Notes: generated by a model not told the origin, from the letters alone. DNA of 64,000 nt from Diaporthe sp. PMI_573 (GCA_021399435.1 JAJTUP010000002.1:3596001-3660000); one strand, 5' to 3'. Shown: positions 1 to 12,796, counted from the first letter of the stretch. Program-made: numbers and translations.

Positions 1-1833
1 TCGCCCAGTACCCGCTCTTCTTTTTGTTTTTTCTTTCTCCTTTTTTCCCTCCTCCAACGCCGGCCCCCCATTGTTTGGGCTGTTGGAACTCTACTTCGGG
101 AAGGATCGGCATCTCACGAAGAGCCCGGGGGACGGCTGTCCACGCCCAGTGATGCCCGTAAATCGGCTCGCGGATGAGCCCCGTTCATGTTCTACCAACG
201 CCGCCTGTTGTGTACCTGTGTCTCGAGACAGAGCTGATTTGGCAGGGCCGGCGACTGCCAGGACCCCGGCAGGTGGCGATAGGCCGGCCTCCCTGGTGAC
301 ACCGATCAGGCAGCGCGAAGCTGAACCAGCCACCAGCTACACCGGCAGGCCGGTGTGCAGTGTGCAGTGTGCAGTGTGCCCCTGCTGGCAACAGTGGCTC
401 CAACGCCGTGGTCTTTGCTTGTCAGGCGACTGCCCAGTGGATTTCATGTCTCGACTAGGAGAGGAGCATCGACATTCGGCACTGCTGCTGACTACTCGGG
501 GCCGGAAATGTCTTGTCCGCGCCTTTCGGTTTCCTGGTAACATGTTCCTAGCTAACATGGTGGCGCCCACCGAGTTCGGGTGGGCGTCGAAACAACCATG
601 ATATTGCATGCATACGGCAATCTATCACAAAACGGCTGGGTGCGGGACGAGCGGGCGTATACTCGACCAGGTGAAACGCAGGCTCAGCTGGCAGTATCTT
701 GCGCGTCTGCACCTAGCGGGAGGTATAGATCCACCTCAGCGTGCCCCATGCTATGGACTACAGGCGGCATACCGATGGTTTCTACTGCTGTGGGACCTCC
801 GGCTGAATCAAAGAGAAACACTCATTAGCCTCTTTGTACTCTTGCAGATACATATGCCACATGTGTTGCCCGGCGGTCGAACCTTGCGGCCTTTTTGTGC
901 ACTGGACGTGGGAGGGATTGAATCCTGGTCCACCTCTGGGTGAGACCTGCTGACAACAGAGCGCACGGCGCTCGAGAGCCACACGTCGCAAGTGATGGCT
1001 TCGGGCGTGCGGACCGGCCATGCTCCCGCGCGCCGTTCTGCGCAAGCACCGTGCAGGTGTGATGGAGGCTGGACCTCGAGGCTTGAGGCCGACGTGGCCA
1101 AGTCGTCTCCAGATATCTATGGCATAACCACAGCTCCGCTCACTACGGCCTCGTCATTGCTCAAAAGACAGCCACGTCGGACAGCACACTGAGAACTTCA
1201 CCACAGAGGGCTCCGAGGCACGCAGGGCAGCCCCATGGCCATCGCCGGGGTGGGTCTCTTAGAGCATGCGGCGTTCAACACTACCTACCATATGTAGTGG
1301 TTGGCTGCACATTCTCGGCTGCGTCTTATGCTCCGTATATGGATGAGAGCATGTTGATTTGACGTCTCCGCGAGCGTGTGGGATCCATGTATGCCCGGGT
1401 ACATAGGCACAGTACAATGCTCCCCATTCGGTCGTGCTCACCTAATCAGCCGTTTCCGTCTGGCTCCACCCGCGCACTGAGCTCCAAGCCTCCAACTCCC
1501 TCCCACGCGGCCATGACGCCAGTATTCGAGCTAGCGTGCAGCCTCTGGTGTCGAGATCCCATGTGGCGTCAGGCACTCTCGGTCAAGTCATCTCCCTTCC
1601 CAAACTCGAGAGGCACTACAACTCAACACTGACACGCCTTTAAACGACCAACGAGCTAGCTGGACAGAATCCACGATTCACACGCGATCACGAGGACCCG
1701 GGACCAGACTTTCACACCACCGTCAGTCACAGTGGCTTACCTCCTTTGGTCAAGGCGGCAGAGGTCAGACCCGGCCGTCTCGGGCGATCCTGGCCCTTCT
1801 CCTCCTCACCATTCGCCGCCTCAGGAGGTCACA
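1..1833. other. Intergenic region upstream of the MIX23-like gene
   Basis: I see no convincing gene here. The open frames are short, overlap on both strands and lack any family resemblance. A short tandem run of GTGTGCA units lies near 354-378. The last few hundred bases presumably hold the promoter of the gene starting at 1834. Confidence 0.5.
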
Positions 1834-2496
1834 ATGGGCGAGCAGCCGCCGACGCAGCCCAGACTCACGCCCCAGTTCTGCTTCTCAACAACTACATTGC
1901 GAGGTGCGCTTGCCCGTCCGCCCGTCCGCCCGTCCGCCCCGACCCGGGGGCTGTCCGGCTGCTAATACGTGCTCTTCATTGCAGATTTCCTGCGGCTGTC
2001 CCGAAGTGCGCTCGACGACTCCATCACACAGAACCTCAACGCGCTCGTAACGCCCGCTGACCGCGGTTTCGACCCCACCTGCACCTCCCAGCGGACTTCG
2101 AGACCGCAGGCTCGTGGACAGATCGGAACCCGCTCGTGCCTGGACTTCAAGGATCAGGTCCTCTTCCCGACGTGGCAGGCCCGCTCCGACGTCTTGAGCT
2201 ACTGCGCGCTGGTCGCCACCAGCGCGGACCCTGACGATCCTGAGGCCACAGTGCGGGAGGCGGAGCTGGAGAGGAACAGGGAGAGGGTCGTTGACGAGAG
2301 GCTCGACCCCTATTCGGCGCGCTACTTCCCACGCGAGCCGAGAACGACCCAGCTGGCCTTATTGTTGCGGCAGGAGCAGGGCGTGGAAAGCATCGTCAGG
2401 TCCAGGACGTGGAGTCTTGTTCGGGAGAGGTGCGGTGACTCGGCCGACAATTGGGAGAGGGCGCTCGCGGAATGGAGGTCCAGGAACGGCGCATAG
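1834..2496 (+). CDS. MIX23: MIX23 / caffeine-induced death protein 2 family protein
   Basis: Two exons, 1834-1903 and 1985-2496, encode about 193 residues. The intron has a GT donor, a CTAAT branch-like site near 1961 and a CAG acceptor, and the frame is kept exactly across it. The protein matches the fungal Cid2/MIX23 (CCDC58) family: an LSRSALDDS start of the conserved core, a central block with two cysteines (RSCLDFKDQ and VLSYCALVATS), and a C-terminal block with ERVVDERLDPYSARYFPREP. Family members are small proteins linked to the mitochondrial intermembrane space in yeast; the S. pombe name comes from a caffeine-sensitivity screen. The intron contains three tandem CCCGTCCG units (1915-1940). 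The ATG at 1834 is the only one that joins in frame to the conserved core with a normal intron. The gene sits head-to-tail with NAA15, with no sign of co-regulation. Confidence 0.85.
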
Positions 2497-3539
2497 CGTA
2501 GAGTGTGTGAGCTGATCCTCTACGCCCCGAGCGGCGAGCCTGGTACGAGGGCCGGCCGCTTTGGATGGATATACATACTAGTAGTAGACAGACACTGGCT
2601 CTGGCCCAGGAACTGCAGAGGTGACCTAGGCTGCAGAAAGAGCTGCCCTCAGGGCCGGACTGACTCCGGCCCCTCAGAAAGGCACGCCGGTCCGAGGCCT
2701 GATTGCCCTCGGTGCCTGCGCAAGTCTTGCTGGCAGGGCACGGCAGGTGCAGTCGTGCCCTCCGTACTCTTGCTGCGAGGCGCCATGGGGTCTTCCCGCC
2801 GGTGATCTCGTTCGGTAGTCGAGCTCACAGATGTCGTGGTTGTTTCAAAGGCCGCCGTGTCCCTCTCCATATTGCTCTGGAATGCAAACCCGCCCGACGG
2901 CTGGCGCCGGCTGGCAACGTCCCATCTCGGTACCTCGCATTTTATGGTGGGGAGCCATGAACCCCACGTCCTGTGAACAGTACCTAGCTAGCAGAGCCTA
3001 GTGCCAGGCCAGAGTGCAGGCTTGTCATGCCGCACCTCTGCCGGGAGCAGCTTCTTGGACATATCTTGCTCCCGTGTCTCTCTGTGAGTTTTGACTACCT
3101 ACCTCAGCTTGCAAGTCGGGGCCCCGCGCGCACACACGCACACACACACACACACCTATACACACACCTATACACACACCCTCACACGACACTCCTGCAT
3201 CCTACAAGCTGGCCTCTACCCTACCCCGTCTCTAGGCCACGACCAAACTCTACCTCCTAGACCTGCCCAGCCCGGCATGTGCGCAGCTACCTGGCATCCT
3301 TCTCACCTCCCGAACTCATAACACGGGCACTCTATCCTACCAAGCTGAAGCCTACACCTGCTTGCGAAGCTTGCGAAGCAACTGTACTTGCGCACCCTCC
3401 CCTGCCGTGGCACTCCTGCCCCCCTGCGAATCGCTCAGGTAGCTGACAATGTCCTTGCTCACATAGATCCTGTCACCCCCCCCCCCCCAACACATCAGAC
3501 CTTTCTCCAAAAGACACGGCGCCTCGCCCATCCGTCGAG
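2497..3539. repeat. Intergenic region with CA microsatellite and C homopolymer
   Basis: No gene is seen. A (CA)n microsatellite with interspersed CTATA units spans about 3129-3190, and a run of 13 C lies at 3476-3488 just before the NAA15 start. This is the probable promoter and 5' leader of NAA15. Both simple repeats are prone to length variation. Confidence 0.7.
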
Positions 3540-6271
3540 ATGTCACAGAAGTTGAGCACGAGGGAGCAAAACCTCTTCCGTCAGGTCGTCCGGAACTATG
3601 AGGAGAAGCAATACAAGCGTGGCCTCAAGGCTGCCGAACAGATCCTCAAGAAGAACCCCAGGCATGGCGACACAATGGCCATGAAGGCCCTCATCCTGAA
3701 CGCCCAGGGCAAGACCGACGAGGCATTTGCACTGGGCAAGGAGGCGCTGACTGTTGATATGAAGTCGCACATCTGCTGGCACGTCTATGGCCTGCTGTAC
3801 CGGACCAACAAGAACTTCGAGGAGGCCATCAAGGCCTACCGCTTCGCCCTCAAGCTCGAGCCCGACTCCAGCCAGATCCAGCGGGACCTCGCCATCCTGC
3901 AGATCCAGATGCGCGACTACCACGGATACGTCCAGAGCAGGCTTTCCATGCTGCAGCAGCGCCCACAGCTAAGGCAGAGCTGGACCGGCCTGGCCATCGC
4001 CCACCACCTGGCCGGCAACCTCACCGAGGCCGAGAACATACTGAAGACGTTTGAGGAGACGCTCAAAACCCCTCCGCCCAAGACAGACATCGAGCATGCA
4101 GAGGCCATCATGTACCGGAACATGATCATTGCCGAGACTGGCGACACCCAGAGGGCCTTGGACCATCTTGAATCGACCTGCAAGCAGAACCTGGACCGCC
4201 TGGCCTACATGGAAGCACGAGCCAGATATCTGGCCCAGCTGGGGAAAAAGAATGAAGCGGCCCGGGCCTACCGTGCACTCCTTGACCGGAACCCTGATCA
4301 CCCTGAGTATTACGACTCCCTCATCGCAGTACTCGACCTGGCAGAGGATGATCACGCGGCTCGCAAAGCGATCTATGACGAATATGTTGCGAAGTCGCCT
4401 CGTTCAGACGCCGCGAAACGGCTTCCCCTGGACTTCCTGACTGGTATGTGCAGATATGCAGGACCCCTCGCCCCCCCCCCCTTCCACCGCCACACACGCA
4501 CACATACACGCACACGTACACGCACAATCCCAAATTCTCTTGTATGTCAGGATCTCAATTGACTTTTGCCTAGGTGATGAGTTCCGGGAACCAGCAAAAA
4601 AATACTTGACTGCAGTTCTCGACAAGGGTGTGCCCTCCACCTTTGCCAACTTGAAGCATCTGTATAGTGACAGTTTCAAGAGAACAACCCTGCCTGCCCT
4701 TGTGCATGAGTACCTGGACACGGCAGACGCCGAGCAAGCTAATGGGGACAGCTCCAAGGGCAAAGGGGCGGCCCTGTACTTTTTGGCTCAGCACTACAAC
4801 TACTCCAAGAGCCGGGACCTTGCCAGGGCTATGGAGTATGTGAACAGGGCTACTGAGCTCGATCCCAAGAACGTTGACTTTGCCATGACCAAGGCTCGCA
4901 TATGGAAGCACCATGGGAACCTGCCCAAGGCGTCAGAGGCTATGGACCATGCCCGAGCGCTGGACACGAGGGATCGATACATCAACACCAAGGCAGCCAA
5001 GTACCAATTGCGGAACAATGAGTGTGAAAAGGCACTCAAGACAATGGGCATGTTCACCAAGGCCGACACGCCCGGCGGTCCACTGGCAGACCTTCTGGAC
5101 ATGCAGAGCGTCTGGTTTCTGACCGAGGACGGCGAGTCCCACGCGCGGCTGGGCAACAAGGGACTAGCCCTGAAGCGGTTCCATGCGGTCTACAACATCT
5201 TTGACGTATGGCAGGAGGACCAGTTTGACTTCCACAGCTTCTCACTGCGAAAGGGCATGATCCGGGCCTACGTCGATATGGTGAGGTGGGAGGACCACCT
5301 GCGGGACCACCCGATGTACACACGCGTGGCGATCGATGCAGCACGCGTCTACCTGCGGCTGCACGAGGAGCAGAATGCAGTGGAGGCCAACGGGGTCAAC
5401 GGCTCGGCGGACGCTCACGGTGATGACGCCCTGGAGAAGAAGAAGGCGGCGAAGAAGGCGAAGAAGGAGTCGCAACGGCTGGAGCGGGAGGCTGCGGACA
5501 GGGCAGCCAAGCAGAACCCCAATCAGGGCCAAAAAGGCAAGCAGGACGCGGAGGCGCTGAGGAAGAAGGATGACGACCCACTTGGGCTGAAGCTGGCGGG
5601 CACGACGGATCCGCTGGGAGAAGCCATGAAGTTTGTGAACGCGATGCTGGCGTGCAGCCCGAAGAGCATTGACGCGCAGGCGACGGCGTTTGAGGTGCTG
5701 ATTCTCAGGAGTAAGTCGTGCCGGCGCAACCCCCTCCCCCCGCCCCGGCGGCGCCGCCCCTTTGGCAGTATGAGGCGTGAGTGCATCCTGGCTGGCAAGG
5801 TCCCATGCTGACGTTCTCGAAACAGAAAAGTACATACTGGCCCTTGGCTGCCTGAAGGCCGTGCTCGCGCTGGACAGGGAGAATGCCAAGGCCCACGAGC
5901 AAGCGGTGCGACTCAGGCAGGCGCTGGACAAGGAGGCGAGCACGCTATCACCCAAGGTGGCCGAGGTGATCAAGGCCGAATTCACCGAAATCCCGGCAAC
6001 TACGGACCTGGTCAAGCACAACGAAGAGTTCCGGCAGAGGCACAAAAGCAGTGCGCCGCACGTCCTTGCCACCATACGCGTGCAAGACAGACTGGGCGTG
6101 GACCGGGGCAGGCTGGGCAAGGAGGTAGCGGGCCTGCTGCAGATAGAGGGGGTGGGGCTCAGGGACGCCAGCGATGCGCAAGAGCTGCTGAATAGCTGGA
6201 AGAGCGGAGAGCTAGAGGGCTTCAAAAAGGCGGCAGCGCAGAAGTGGCCCGAGTCGTCGGTTTTCATATAG
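3540..6271 (+). CDS. NAA15: NatA N-terminal acetyltransferase auxiliary subunit (NAA15/Nat1)
   Basis: Three exons, 3540-4443, 4574-5710 and 5826-6271, give 828 residues, the normal fungal length. The protein is the ribosome-anchoring scaffold of the NatA complex, which acetylates alpha-amino groups of nascent chains together with the catalytic subunit Naa10. It is built of tetratricopeptide-like helical repeats: the N-terminus carries FRQVVRNYEEKQYKRGLK and later DHLESTCKQ and HYNYSKSRDLARAMEYVNRA, all characteristic of Nat1. A lysine-rich charged stretch near residues 620-690 (KKKAAKKAKKESQ and following) is the usual low-complexity insertion. Intron 1 (130 bp) contains a C run and CA-rich sequence. 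Intron 2 begins GTAAGT and ends ACAG. Frame is conserved across both junctions. A 361-residue open frame on the opposite strand is a shadow of this gene. Confidence 0.95.
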
Positions 6272-7381
6272 AAGGGGGCTTGGGCCGTGTGGCAGCAGCC
6301 GAGCTGGAATGGAAGGTGGATTGGCAAGACTGTAGATGGTTTATGGATTGGTATTGCAACTGTGTTTCATAGCACAGGGGCAAAGTCAATCGAGCAAAGA
6401 AGCAACGCAGTCATGCAAAGCGAGCCTTGTATCCGTGCATGAGTGCCTGCCTACTAGGGCAGCAAGACTGTAGTAGTGATGGCGCAAGCCCGGGGACAGT
6501 GAGGCGGACAGTGAGGCAGACAGGAACAAACAAAAGGGCGAGGTGGAGCTGGGCGCAACTGGCAACCCGAATGGTCGGTCACACAGCCATGACCCACCCC
6601 TTGTTACAACGTCAACGTCCATTGTGCACCGGCCAACTGAACTCGGATCCCGCGGGTTCGTAGGTGACGGCGGCCCGGCCAGGGTGACACCCCAAAGTAT
6701 GTCTGTGTGACATGGGTCGGAATTGATAGCGCAGCATTCTCAAACGGTGGCATTTGGCAACTGCAACTGTGGTTGAGAAGGACAAGAGGCCCCAATTCCA
6801 CCTACCTACGGTGCGTGGGTGCCTCGTAGGAGGAAGGACAATGGACGCGGTACCTCCTTCGGCGCGTGCTCTGACCCGTGCGCATGCCTCGGTAGTACCG
6901 GGTACCAGGTAGGGCAGTAACAAGTACCTACCTAGGTACCTAGGCAGTCTACTTATATTGGGGATACTCCTCTCACCGTCCGTCCCTCGCGGCAACACCT
7001 GTAACATATTTATTTACCTTTGCACATCTACACCCTCGCCAGCCAGTCGCTCTTTTGAACGGACGCTCGAGCCGTTGCGAGGTCTTGAGTCTGGTCAGGC
7101 CCAGATACACACAGAACCTCCACCTCCCTCCCCCGAGCTCCGTTCCAACCCAGCTCCGGCTCCCGGGTCCCGCCTCGCTCGCGGAGTGCCGCCGCATCCG
7201 GTCCACCTCCTCGGCCCGCCGTGTTAGGTTTCAAGAGACAGTCCAGCCATCCCCATCTGTAGTACCTCTCCATGGTCCAGGCCTTCGCCTTCGATTGGCA
7301 AGTCACGGCATAGCCTCGCCCGACCCCAAGCCGCCCACCGGCGACCCTCTCGCAGTCTCGGTGCCAGCTTCTCCCAGCCCA
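6272..7381. other. Intergenic region with TACCTAGGTA-type palindromic motif
   Basis: No gene is seen. A cluster of TACCTACCTAGGTACCTAGG-like sequence lies at about 6925-6944, upstream of the sphingoid-base kinase. The same palindromic core recurs elsewhere in the window, for example at 19959-19978 and 43312-43323. The stretch 6960-7381 is pyrimidine-rich and probably the 5' leader of the kinase. Confidence 0.5.
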
Positions 7382-9250
7382 ATGCCGCTGCAGCCTCCCA
7401 ACCTGGCCGCGCCAGCGCCCGCGCCCGGCGACTCGAACTACTCCATCAGCCTCGCCTCAAACCTGTCCCTCGCCATAGAGCATGACTCCCTCCTCGTCCA
7501 AGGTACGGCCAACTCTCAACGCGGCGCCATGTTTGCGCGGCTCGACACTCCGAGTACTGACACAAACCTCCAGATGGCAGGCCCGGTGCAGCTAAGAAAA
7601 GCAGGACGTGCGGCTTTGGCTCGTCGGGTGCGTTCATGAAATGCCAACCCCCAAAACAACCTTGAGTGCCGTGCTGACCGTCCCTGCTTGCGTGCCAGGC
7701 CCGTCACAGCCTCCTACGCCACGGCGCATTCCCCTTTATAGTGTCCTCTGGGCTGAGCTCGACAGTACCCGACACAGCCTGACCATCGACTACGCCCGCG
7801 AGGTCTCCAAGACACTCCGCCGGGCTGCCAAGCTGTCCTTCCCCGTCAGCCCCGACGCCGCCGCGACACCCGAGGCCGCGACGCCCGACTCGGTCTCTGA
7901 ATGGATAGAACACCTCATGGCCCGCTCTTACGGCCCGGCCCCCCGCCGAAGACGTGCCTACGTTCTGGTCAATCCGCATGCCGGGCCCGGCGGCGCGGTC
8001 AAGATATGGGAGGCCCAGGTGAAGCCTATCTTCGATGCGGCGCGCATGCCCCTGACGATCCACCAGACCACCTACTCCGGCGAGGCCGTCGGGCTGGTTG
8101 AGAACATTGACATCGACCAGTTCGACATTATCGTTCCCTGCAGCGGCGACGGCCTACCCCACGAGGTCTTCAACGGCCTGGGCAGGCGCCCCGACGCAAG
8201 GCGAGCCCTGCAAAAGGTGGCCGTCGCCCACGTCCCCTGCGGCAGCGGTAATGCCCTCGCCTGCAACGTGTTTGGGACCCACCGGCCCTCCCTGGCCGCC
8301 CTGGCCATCGTCAAGGGCGTCGCCACCCCCGCTCGACCTCATCAGCATTACCCAGGGCGACAGGCGCATACTTTCTTTCCTCAGCCAGGCGCTGGGCATC
8401 ATGGCGGAGGCCGACCTCGGCACCGAGCACCTGCGCTGGATGGGCGAGCACCGCTTCACCTACGGCGTCATCATGCGCATTCTGAAGAAGAAGGTCTACC
8501 CCTGCGACCTGTGGGCCAAGGTGGACATCGACCACAAGGACGGCGTCAGGGACCACTACAGGCGGGAGCGCGAGAACTCCTCCGTCCTGGAGCTCGACAA
8601 GATGACGGCCTCGCTCGGCCCCGGGGCTCAGGCCGGCGGTGGCCAGAGCTCCGTGGCTGATTCGGACGAGGCGACGCGGAACGACGACGCCACTGGGCTG
8701 CCACCCTTGAGGTACGGCACCGTCAACGACAAACTGCCCCAGGGGTGGGAGAAGGTTGGAGCCGACAAGGTGGGGAACTTCTACTGTGGAAATGTGAGTC
8801 GCCTCGCTGCGTCCGCCCCGCGCAAGCCCTCGCCCAGGCCCAGGCCCCGGGTTGGACGATGGCTCGCTAACGCACACGCAGATCGCCTACATGGCTCCCG
8901 ATGTCATCTTCTTCAACGCCGCCTGGCTCAACGACGGGCTGATGGACCTTGTCACCGTCGACGGCGACGTGCCCACACCGAAGGCCCCAGGCCTTCTCTT
9001 ATCCGTTAGCAACAACTCCTTCTTTGACAACCCTCTCGTCACGTACCGCAAAGTCTCTGCTTTCCGCATCATACCCAAGGACCAGAAAGACGGGTACATT
9101 AGCATCGATGGCGAAAAGGTTCCGTTCGAGCCGTTCCAGGCCGAGGTGCACCAGGGCCTGGGCATGGTGATCACCAAGCGCGGCGTGATGGAACACGTTG
9201 GCCCCAGGAATTGGGACCGGGTCACGACAAGCCAGCGGTTGATGGCGTAG
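7382..9250 (+). CDS. LCB4: Sphingoid long-chain base kinase (diacylglycerol kinase catalytic domain), with one-base frameshift
   Basis: Four exons are inferred: 7382-7502, 7574-7627, 7699-8793 and 8882-9250. The enzyme phosphorylates dihydrosphingosine and phytosphingosine. The DAGK domain shows the nucleotide-binding strand AYVLVNPHAGPGG, the signature SGDGLPHEVFNGLG and the PCGSGNALA loop; the C-terminal half has GDRRILSFLSQALGIMAEADLGTEHLRWMG. The reading frame is broken in a C5 run at 8326-8330: upstream and downstream halves lie in frames that differ by one base, and removing one C makes exon 3 end exactly in the phase needed for the GTGAGT donor at 8794. The predicted length is then 545 residues. 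A base-call or assembly error is the simplest explanation; a real pseudogene is possible. The start is uncertain because the frame is open upstream of the ATG at 7382. Confidence 0.85.
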
Positions 9251-9913
9251 GGGTCTGCCGCGCCATGGCGCCATGGGCACGCGTACGAAGAGCTGCGGGA
9301 AGTCTTGCACTAGAACCAATGATACCCCGATGACGAAGGAGTGTTGGGGCCATGTAAGGAGCCATGTTAGACAGGACGTGAATAATTGATAATCAGGTAG
9401 AGCCCAGTGGTTCTCTGAATCCACTGCGACTGTGGGCTTGTCTATAATGAGGACGCTGTCAATTGCATTGCTCCCTCCTCGTGCGTTGTCAAGTCACGTC
9501 CGGAGGGGACTGGGATGCCGGGAAACGCTCGGTTTGTTAAATCTCACTGTTGCCTGGTCTCAAGGAACTAAGTGTTTATGCGACATCTTCCCTGAGATTT
9601 CTCGGTCCCAAGCAAGCGTGCAGGGTGTTGGGCAAAAGTCATCTCTCAACCTCCCCTGGGCATTTCGGACCACGGCACCAGTGCCCACACCCGTGGCCAA
9701 CCCCCCCCCTCCTCCCGACTGGCGCATCGGGATTGAAGCTGGCGCAAGTACATGTGAACAGCCGCACAGGGACAGACAGGCCCGGGCAAGGTATATCGAC
9801 GGGACCCTGACGACCTGAGCGCGACAGCCCATCGGCTGGGTTTCGCGGCCGGTGTTAATCCCGCCCAAGGCCAGCACGAATGTTATTCGCAGATGGTGGT
9901 GTCTATATCGTGC
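9251..9913. other. Convergent intergenic region
   Basis: This is the shared 3' flank of the kinase (plus strand) and RRP1 (minus strand). A C7 run lies near 9702-9710. I see no gene or structured element. Confidence 0.5.
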
Positions 9914-10916
9914 TCAATCCAGCCCGGCCCATTCATCGTCGTCGCCGCCGCCATCTTCCCCACCCGACTCCTCATGGTTACCCTGATGGCGATTTCGTGG
10001 CAGGCGCTCGTCGAGCAAGGACTCCTTGGAACGCTTCCGCACGGCCGGGCTGAGTGTCGTAGAATGCAGCGTCTCGACGAGGTCGCTGAGGCGTTGGAGG
10101 ACCTCATCCCCCGAGAGGGCCTCCGAATCTCCTTTCTGTTTACCCTTGCCGCGGTCTGTAGCCTCGGGGTCGTCGTGGCTCTCCTCCAGAATGCGAGCCT
10201 TTCCGGCCTCGTCGACCCAAATGTCCAGTGTGTGCAGCTTCAGCCCAACAGGAACAATCTTAGGCATCAGAGTGTCCTCTTCGTCCTCTTTCCTGCTCTC
10301 CTCATCGGGCCGGAAGGGCCAGTCCCCCAACAGTCCTAGCATCTGCTCCACTTTCTTGCCGTCAAACCTGGCGCTCGGGCTTTCGACTGACCCATCGAAT
10401 GTCCTCTTCCTCGTTCGCGCTGTCTTCTTGGCCGGCTCTCGCAACTGCATCCAGGCCAAGCTGCCGGCCAGCACCCTTCTTACCAGCAGCAGGAACTTCT
10501 CCATGCGCAGCACATCGATTCCGGTGGTCCACTCGCGCGCCATCGTGGCCCAGAAACCCCTCAGCCAGGGAATGACGGCTGGCGCGGGCAGTACCCAAGC
10601 GAGATCGGCGAGGTCCTGGCACAGAGCCTGCTGCGGTAGGGGCCGGTCACACATCCAGAGAGCGTAGAAGAGGCCTTTCCAAAGTTTGAGAATGTCGAGG
10701 GTCGAGAGAGAAGACGAGATGTGCTTTGCGGACAGGAACGTGCGGAGAGACTCGAGGGCGGCGGTACGGGTTTTGCGATCTGCCAGTGGTGCGGGTCAGC
10801 GAATGCGACAGCGCAGGCGGGCAGAACAGCGTTCGACGCGCGAGGCTAATTTAAAGGCACTCACCACTTGATGCCAGGTTCTTGATGAACGGCATGGGCT
10901 TGTCCTGTGAAGCCAT
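9914..10916 (-). CDS. RRP1: Ribosomal RNA processing protein 1 (Nop52 family)
   Basis: Two exons on the minus strand, 10916-10865 and 10779-9914, encode 305 residues. The N-terminus PFIKNLASSDRKTRTAALES continues into a block with LSTLDILKLWKGLFYALWMC and the DRPLPQQALCQDLADL segment, which is diagnostic for the Rrp1/Nop52 family. The family is nucleolar and needed for processing of 27S pre-rRNA and 60S subunit assembly. The intron has a GTGAGT donor and GCAG acceptor, and the codon split across it (G|AT) restores the conserved aspartate. The C-terminal third is acidic and lysine-rich with low complexity and ends at a short EDGGGDDDEWAGLD tail, as in other fungal members. Confidence 0.92.
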
Positions 10917-12274
10917 GGCTATGCGAACTGCAGCTTGGCGTTTCTTATCGGCACGTCCGGGAATGGTGTCAGCGTGTCAGTTGGATTGCCGGCAGTGACA
11001 GGGCGATGATAATCACAGCAGTCAAGACGGGCTGCCAGCCGCGCGGGCGAAAATGGGAGTGGTGAGGAAAATAGAACCGGCAGAAAAAAAGTTTTGGCGG
11101 TGAAACTGACAAGGCATCTGACTGGCAAGTCCACCAGACACCATCGAGACGCTAAGAAATAGCGGTCCGCCACAGACCGCTCTTTGTTGAAGAGTCTGCC
11201 TAAGGCACCGACTTTTTAAATAACAAAACCAGCCCCTTAAAGCAGAAATAACCGCTAAGAAAGAAATAAACAAACATAATATACATAATAACAGCCCAAT
11301 TATAATTATATACAAATTATTAATTATATATACCTAATTAAATAACATAGTTAGACACCCAGCCAGACAGGACACCCAGCCAGACAGTTTTACTAATTTT
11401 GCCAACTTTAGCCAATCCCAACACCTACCCAAGGCAAAAAAATCAATATAAATTAACACCAATTAGTATCAACTATTCTTAATTGTTTATTTTTAATTAA
11501 TTTTATTAATTTAAAGTAATTAGTATAGCTATAGTACCAGTCTAAAATAGATAACTTTTAGTAAAAAAATCGGCTTTTCTATCAAAATAAAGTATTTTAA
11601 CTATATAAAATTCTAAAGGTTAGTAGATTAATGTAATGATTAAGGTTTCCTGGGTCTTCTAAACTGTGGATCAAGGTTTATGTCCAAGATACATAACAAG
11701 GCAGTTGATTAAGCAATAGGGTTTCTGACAATAATTACAAGCTAATAAAAGCTATTTAGGGTAAATACTTAGATTAACTGCTAAAGAGCTGTCCATACTA
11801 TCTAGCTATCTGGTAATAAGTATATCCTTATATGTCCATCTCTTCAGTAAGGCTTGCCGGAAGCGCTGGTCGCTCCTAGCAATCTAGTATGGGGGAGCGT
11901 CAGAAGCACTGGTCGCTCCTGTCGCTCCTTGGTGTGGGATTGCTGGGATCAATTGTCGCTCTAATCGATCCGTCTTATCTAATTAGCGATCACGTAACTA
12001 TTGGCTTGGTCCCTTATGCCGTTTGTTTGGCCGGTATGCTGGCCTAGTAGGGTTGTTTCTTTGCAGAACCAACCGTTGGTCCTATTTCTATCAGGGTCGT
12101 AACAATTAAATAGGTGTCAGGTAGCAGTAAAGTGTCTGGAGGCCTTGTTGGGACGCTTAAGAGTAGTTTAGACAACTTTATATTTATAAGTATATTAGCC
12201 CGATTATATAAGCAGACGTGCTTACGTAATACTATATAAAATAAAGATTATAATAATATATATTACTTATATAT
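10917..12274. repeat. Boundary of the housekeeping block and AT-rich repeat remnants
   Basis: Base composition changes sharply near 11,200 from GC-rich to strongly AT-rich. The stretch carries decayed fragments of the LTR family described below, for example about 11,600-11,630 and 12,110-12,180 (CAGGTAGCAGTAAAGTGT followed by a TTGTTGGGACG-like segment). A short direct repeat, CACTGGTCGCTCCT with a variant GCGCTGGTCGCTCCT, occurs near 11,865-11,915. No gene is seen. Confidence 0.6.
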
Positions 12275-12796
12275 AATTCTGAAGGTTAGTGCCTTCAGCA
12301 GTATGTATTTGGCAGGGTCGCAGCAGGATGTCTAGAGACAAGTTGGGACAATTGAGAGTGGTTCGGACAACTTTGCATTGAATTCAAGTGGGCTTCTGTC
12401 AGCCCTCCTCACAGTCCCTCCGACATCGTCTCACCCGCGGGCACGTGTGGGTTGGCTCTGGTGCGCAGATAGGGAGGCCGGAAAATTTAACCCTCAGACC
12501 CACTATCTTTGGCTTTAAATAACTAGCCAACCCTAACCCTGACAGTAACCAAACTAAATACAAATAAACTTCAGAAATCAGACTATCTAATAAGCTAAGT
12601 TATATGCTTTTTGGGTAAGAAATAAGGAAAATGCAGAGGTACAAAGTTAGGGTCTTAAAATAGCCCAAAAAATCAGCTTACGGCTACCAAACTCATCTGC
12701 CGGCGTGCACACCCTATAGGCACTTAGAGAAAATCCAGTGCCAAGTCTAGGGTAACTCTCTACGTGTAGCGCCCATATAAGTATTTCTGTTTAACA
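12275..12796 (-). repeat. LTR copy A of the copia-like element
   Basis: About 520 bp, read on the minus strand from TGTTAAACAGAAATAC at 12796 to CCTTCAGAATTAT near 12275. It shares with copies B and C the segments ATGTCGGAGGGACTGTGAGG-like, the GGCCGGAAAAT block and the CTGACAGTAACC block. It lies immediately head-to-tail with copy B, which suggests nested or tandem LTR insertion. Confidence 0.75.

Noticed and set aside
71..943. Open frames of up to 176 residues at the left edge
   Set aside because: They start with non-ATG codons or overlap on opposite strands, and no family was recognised.
5242..6327. Open frame of 361 residues on the minus strand
   Set aside because: It lies entirely opposite the conserved NAA15 exons and has no family resemblance; it is a shadow of GC-rich coding sequence.
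12525..12545. Telomere-like AACCCTAACCCT sequence
   Set aside because: It is a short part of each LTR copy (also in copy B and, inverted and diverged, in copy C), not an array, and is internal to the chromosome.
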